Shown one piece after another: positions 6,069 through 7,943 of a DNA stretch of 7,943 nucleotides (position 1 is the stretch's first letter; each line of letters opens with the position of its first letter). The stretch is from an uncultured Collinsella sp. (GTDB lineage Bacteria > Actinomycetota > Coriobacteriia > Coriobacteriales > Coriobacteriaceae), in assembly GCA_900553165.1 (NCBI GenBank), contig USCN01000058.1, positions 1 to 7,943 of the forward strand, read 5' to 3'. A program made the position numbers and the translations under genes. The notes below the pieces were generated by a model that was not told the origin of the DNA, made no database searches, and saw nothing but the letters and a program-made list of their open reading frames with translations.

Positions 6069-7352
6069 CTAGCACTGCTCGAGCGCCTGCTCAAGGTCGG
6101 CAATCAGATCGGCCGTGTCCTCGAGGCCGCACGACAGGCGCACCATGTCGGCGGAGATGCCGCAGGCGATGAGCTCCTCATCGTTCATCTGACGGTGCGT
6201 AGCGTTAGCGGGATGCAGGCAGCAGGTGCGAGCATCGGCCACATGCGTGGCGATCTGGGCGAGTTTAAGGCTCTTCATAAAGGTCTCGGCCGCCGCGCGA
6301 CCACCGTTAAAGCCAAAGCTCACGACGCCGCAGGTACCGTTGGGCATGTACTTCTGAGCCAGGTCATAGTACTTATCGCCCTCCAGGCCCGGATAGCTCA
6401 CAAAGCGCACCTTGGGATGGCTCTGCAGGAACTTAGCAACGGCCAGGCCGTTCTCACAATGACGCGGCATACGCACATGCAGGCTCTCGAGCGAGCTATT
6501 CAGGAAAAACGCCGCCTGCGGGTTCTGCATGGGGCCGAGGTCGCGCATGAGCTGAGCGGTTGCCTTGGTAATGAAGGCACCCTCGCGACCGAACTTCTCG
6601 GCATAGGTCACGCCGTGATAGCTCTCGTCGGGCGTGGTGAGACCCGGGAACTTGTCTGCATGGGCCATCCAGTCAAACTGGCCGTGGTCGACGATCACGC
6701 CACCCAGGTAGGCCGCATGCCCATCCATGTACTTGGTGGTAGAGTGCGTGACGATGTCGGCGCCCCACTCAAAGGGACGGCACATCACGGGCGTCGGGAA
6801 GGTGTTGTCGACCATCAGCGGCACGCCGTGGTCATGCGCGGCCTTGGCAAAGCGCTCAATATCGAGCACGGCAAGGGCGGGGTTGGCAATCGTCTCGCCA
6901 AAGACGAGCTTGGTATTGGGCTCAAAGGCTGCCTCCAGCTCCTCATCGGTGCAGTCGGGGGCGACAAACGTGCAAGTCACGCCCATGCGGCCCATGGTGT
7001 GGGCGAGCAGGTTATACGTACCGCCGTAGATAGCAGAGCTCGCGACCACGTGATCACCGGCACCGGCCACGTTAAAGATCGCGAGGAAGTTCGCGGCCAT
7101 GCCCGAACTCGTGAGCATCGCAGCGGTGCCGCCCTCCATCTCGCAGATCTTGGCGGCGACCAGATCGCACGTGGGATTCTGCAGACGGCTGTAGAAGTAG
7201 CCCGACTCCTCCAGGTCAAACAGCTTGCCCATGTGCTCGGACGTGTCGTATTTCCACGTGGTGGACTGGTAGATGGGCACCTGGCGCGGCTCCGCATCGC
7301 CCGGATGATAGCCGCCCTGAACGCACGTGGTACCGATAGTCTGCTCGCACAT
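6069..7352 (-). CDS. metY: O-acetylhomoserine aminocarboxypropyltransferase (sulfhydrylase)
   Basis: This PLP enzyme joins O-acetylhomoserine with sulfide to give homocysteine and acetate, the direct sulfhydrylation route to methionine in the cytoplasm. At 427 residues it fits the sulfhydrylase class (about 425-435) better than cystathionine gamma-synthase or methionine gamma-lyase (about 380-400). Seen in order are YFYSRLQNPT at 52-61 (phosphate-binding Tyr and Arg from the neighbouring subunit), SSGMAA at 82-87, ETIANPAL at 153-160, VDNTFPTP at 181-188 with the Asp that contacts the PLP ring nitrogen, and HSTTKYMDGH at 203-212 with the Schiff-base Lys207. FPGLTTPD and the later YHGV are typical of the O-acetylhomoserine branch. 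The C-terminal HPANATHRQM and VRLSCGLED segments are conserved. The ATG at 7350-7352 is set by its ribosome binding site. The gene has a good promoter and a terminator and forms a single-gene unit. Methionine gamma-lyase activity cannot be fully excluded. Confidence 0.92.
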   Translation of the reverse strand: MCEQTIGTTCVQGGYHPGDAEPRQVPIYQSTTWKYDTSEHMGKLFDLEESGYFYSRLQNPTCDLVAAKICEMEGGTAAMLTSSGMAANFLAIFNVAGAGDHVVASSAIYGGTYNLLAHTMGRMGVTCTFVAPDCTDEELEAAFEPNTKLVFGETIANPALAVLDIERFAKAAHDHGVPLMVDNTFPTPVMCRPFEWGADIVTHSTTKYMDGHAAYLGGVIVDHGQFDWMAHADKFPGLTTPDESYHGVTYAEKFGREGAFITKATAQLMRDLGPMQNPQAAFFLNSSLESLHVRMPRHCENGLAVAKFLQSHPKVRFVSYPGLEGDKYYDLAQKYMPNGTCGVVSFGFNGGRAAAETFMKSLKLAQIATHVADARTCCLHPANATHRQMNDEELIACGISADMVRLSCGLEDTADLIADLEQALEQC

Positions 7353-7358
7353 ATCCAA

Positions 7359-7365
7359 CTCCCTT
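7359..7365 (-). promoter_or_regulatory. Ribosome binding site deciding the metY start
   Basis: AAGGGAG on the minus strand is 6 bases before the ATG at 7350-7352. An in-frame TTG two codons upstream (7356-7358) directly abuts this site, so the ATG is the likely start. Confidence 0.65.
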
Positions 7366-7390
7366 ACTTGGGTTTTGTTTTATTCGGTTC

Positions 7391-7419
7391 ACAATACCGC
7401 TACCCCGCACCCCTCTCAA
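7391..7419 (-). promoter_or_regulatory. Promoter of the O-acetylhomoserine sulfhydrylase gene
   Basis: On the minus strand TTGAGA (7414-7419, five of six consensus bases) and TATTGT (7391-7396, four of six) are exactly 17 bp apart. Transcription would begin near 7384, giving a leader of about 30 bases, too short for a SAM riboswitch. The hairpin at 7440-7470 lies about 20 bp upstream of the -35. Confidence 0.6.
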
Positions 7420-7439
7420 CCCATCCCGCCGATAGGTTA

Positions 7440-7470
7440 TGGGACAAATTAATCAGGTTTATTTGTCCCA
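7440..7470. repeat. 10-bp inverted repeat with 11-base loop in the divergent intergenic region
   Basis: TGGGACAAAT at 7440-7449 is a perfect reverse complement of 7461-7470. No T-tract follows on either strand, so it is not a standard terminator. It sits upstream of both divergent genes. Its arms match the outer arms of the 3834-3864 palindrome (TGTGACAAAG) at 8 of 10 positions. It may be an operator or another member of the same repeat family. The rest of the 7353-7585 gap holds a small GTACC/GGTAC inverted repeat (7548-7552 with 7560-7564) but no clear plus-strand promoter. Confidence 0.6.
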
Positions 7471-7585
7471 AATCTTAAGAAAGTGTTCGATGGCGAAAAA
7501 CAATGAGATATGCACTGCGGTCTCGATAAGCGAATGCGCCAGCAAGGGTACCATAGGCGGGTACACCGCAATCAAGGAGACACCG

Positions 7586-7943
7586 ATGAAGCAGATTGAT
7601 ACCACTCAGCTCAACACTGCCACCTGCCAGGCTCAGGCTGCCGAATACCACGCCCGCGGCTTTAACTGCGCGCAGGCCGTCGCCTGCACGCTCGCGCCCG
7701 CCGTCGGGCTCGACCCCCAGGTCGCCTTTACCCTCACCGAGGGCTTTGGCGCCGGCATGGGCGGCATGACCGAAACTTGCGGTGCCATCTCGGGCGCCGT
7801 GGCCATCATGGGCTTTGTAATGAGCGATGGCATGGAAAACCCCAAGACCAAGGGCCAGACCTACAAACTGTCGCGCGAGATTGCCAAGCGCTTTGGCGAG
7901 AAGAACACGACGACCGTCTGCGGCACGCTCAAGGGCATCGGAT
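7586..7943 (+). CDS. C_GCAxxG_C_C-family putative redox protein, N-terminal 119 codons (runs off window)
   Basis: The frame from ATG 7586 stays open to the window edge. It resembles the small cysteine-motif family annotated as C_GCAxxG_C_C or putative redox-active protein, whose biochemical role is not established. Visible landmarks are ARGFNCAQAV at residues 24-33, GFGAGMGGMTETCGAISGAV around 52-71 with the CGA core, and TTVCGTLKG near 108-116. The spaced Cys residues suggest metal or Fe-S binding or a redox function, which is inference. Members are commonly about 130-150 residues, so most of the protein is present. The start is set by AAGGAGA 5 bases upstream. The frame also extends upstream without a stop to an ATG at 7490, but those residues are not family-like and that ATG has a poor ribosome binding site. 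It diverges from the sulfhydrylase gene; a functional link through sulfur metabolism is possible but unproven. Confidence 0.8.
   Translation, partial: MKQIDTTQLNTATCQAQAAEYHARGFNCAQAVACTLAPAVGLDPQVAFTLTEGFGAGMGGMTETCGAISGAVAIMGFVMSDGMENPKTKGQTYKLSREIAKRFGEKNTTTVCGTLKGIG

Noticed and set aside
7353..7400. SAM riboswitch or T-box in front of metY
   Set aside because: The leader predicted from the promoter is only about 30 bases, too short for either element.
5352..7478. A 708-codon open frame on the plus strand across the MFS and metY genes
   Set aside because: It is antisense to two well-recognised genes. Its translation shows no protein family features, and long antisense open frames are expected in GC-rich coding DNA.

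Overview
The window is GC-rich (roughly 60%), and its gene content is ordinary bacterial housekeeping and transport. The gene mix, the GC-rich codon use and long palindromes built around GGGACTGT/GGGACAGT suggest a gut coriobacterium such as Collinsella. That assignment is an inference from recall of similar sequences, not from a search.

Layout from left to right. Positions 1-677 (minus strand) hold the first 225 codons of a MoeA-type molybdopterin molybdotransferase, cut off by the window edge. A divergent intergenic region (678-888) leads into a CLC-family anion transporter gene (889-2290, plus). Its reading frame is broken near 1270-1285, apparently by a deletion of about 23 bases in the ion-pathway region, so it is probably a pseudogene. 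A complete diacylglycerol/lipid kinase follows (2377-3339, plus). A perfect 27-bp inverted repeat (3347-3417) fills the convergent gap after it.

The remaining genes up to 7352 are on the minus strand. They are a small stand-alone GGQ-domain, release-factor-like protein (3427-3807), xanthine phosphoribosyltransferase xpt (3892-4470), a 12-helix MFS drug-type exporter (4622-5926) and an O-acetylhomoserine sulfhydrylase (6069-7352). Intrinsic terminators follow xpt (3828-3864) and the sulfhydrylase (5953-6000). Each terminator ends only 20-26 bases before the start codon of the next same-strand gene. After a divergent 233-bp intergenic region with its own hairpin, a C_GCAxxG_C_C-type cysteine-motif protein starts at 7586 (plus) and runs off the right edge.

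The genes do not form one pathway. They cover molybdenum cofactor synthesis, anion (possibly fluoride) transport, lipid phosphorylation, ribosome rescue, purine salvage, efflux and sulfur amino-acid synthesis, mostly as single-gene units. I see no clear new multi-gene system. The signals most worth a second look are the broken CLC gene, the two related palindromes on either side of the GGQ gene, and the GGQ protein itself.
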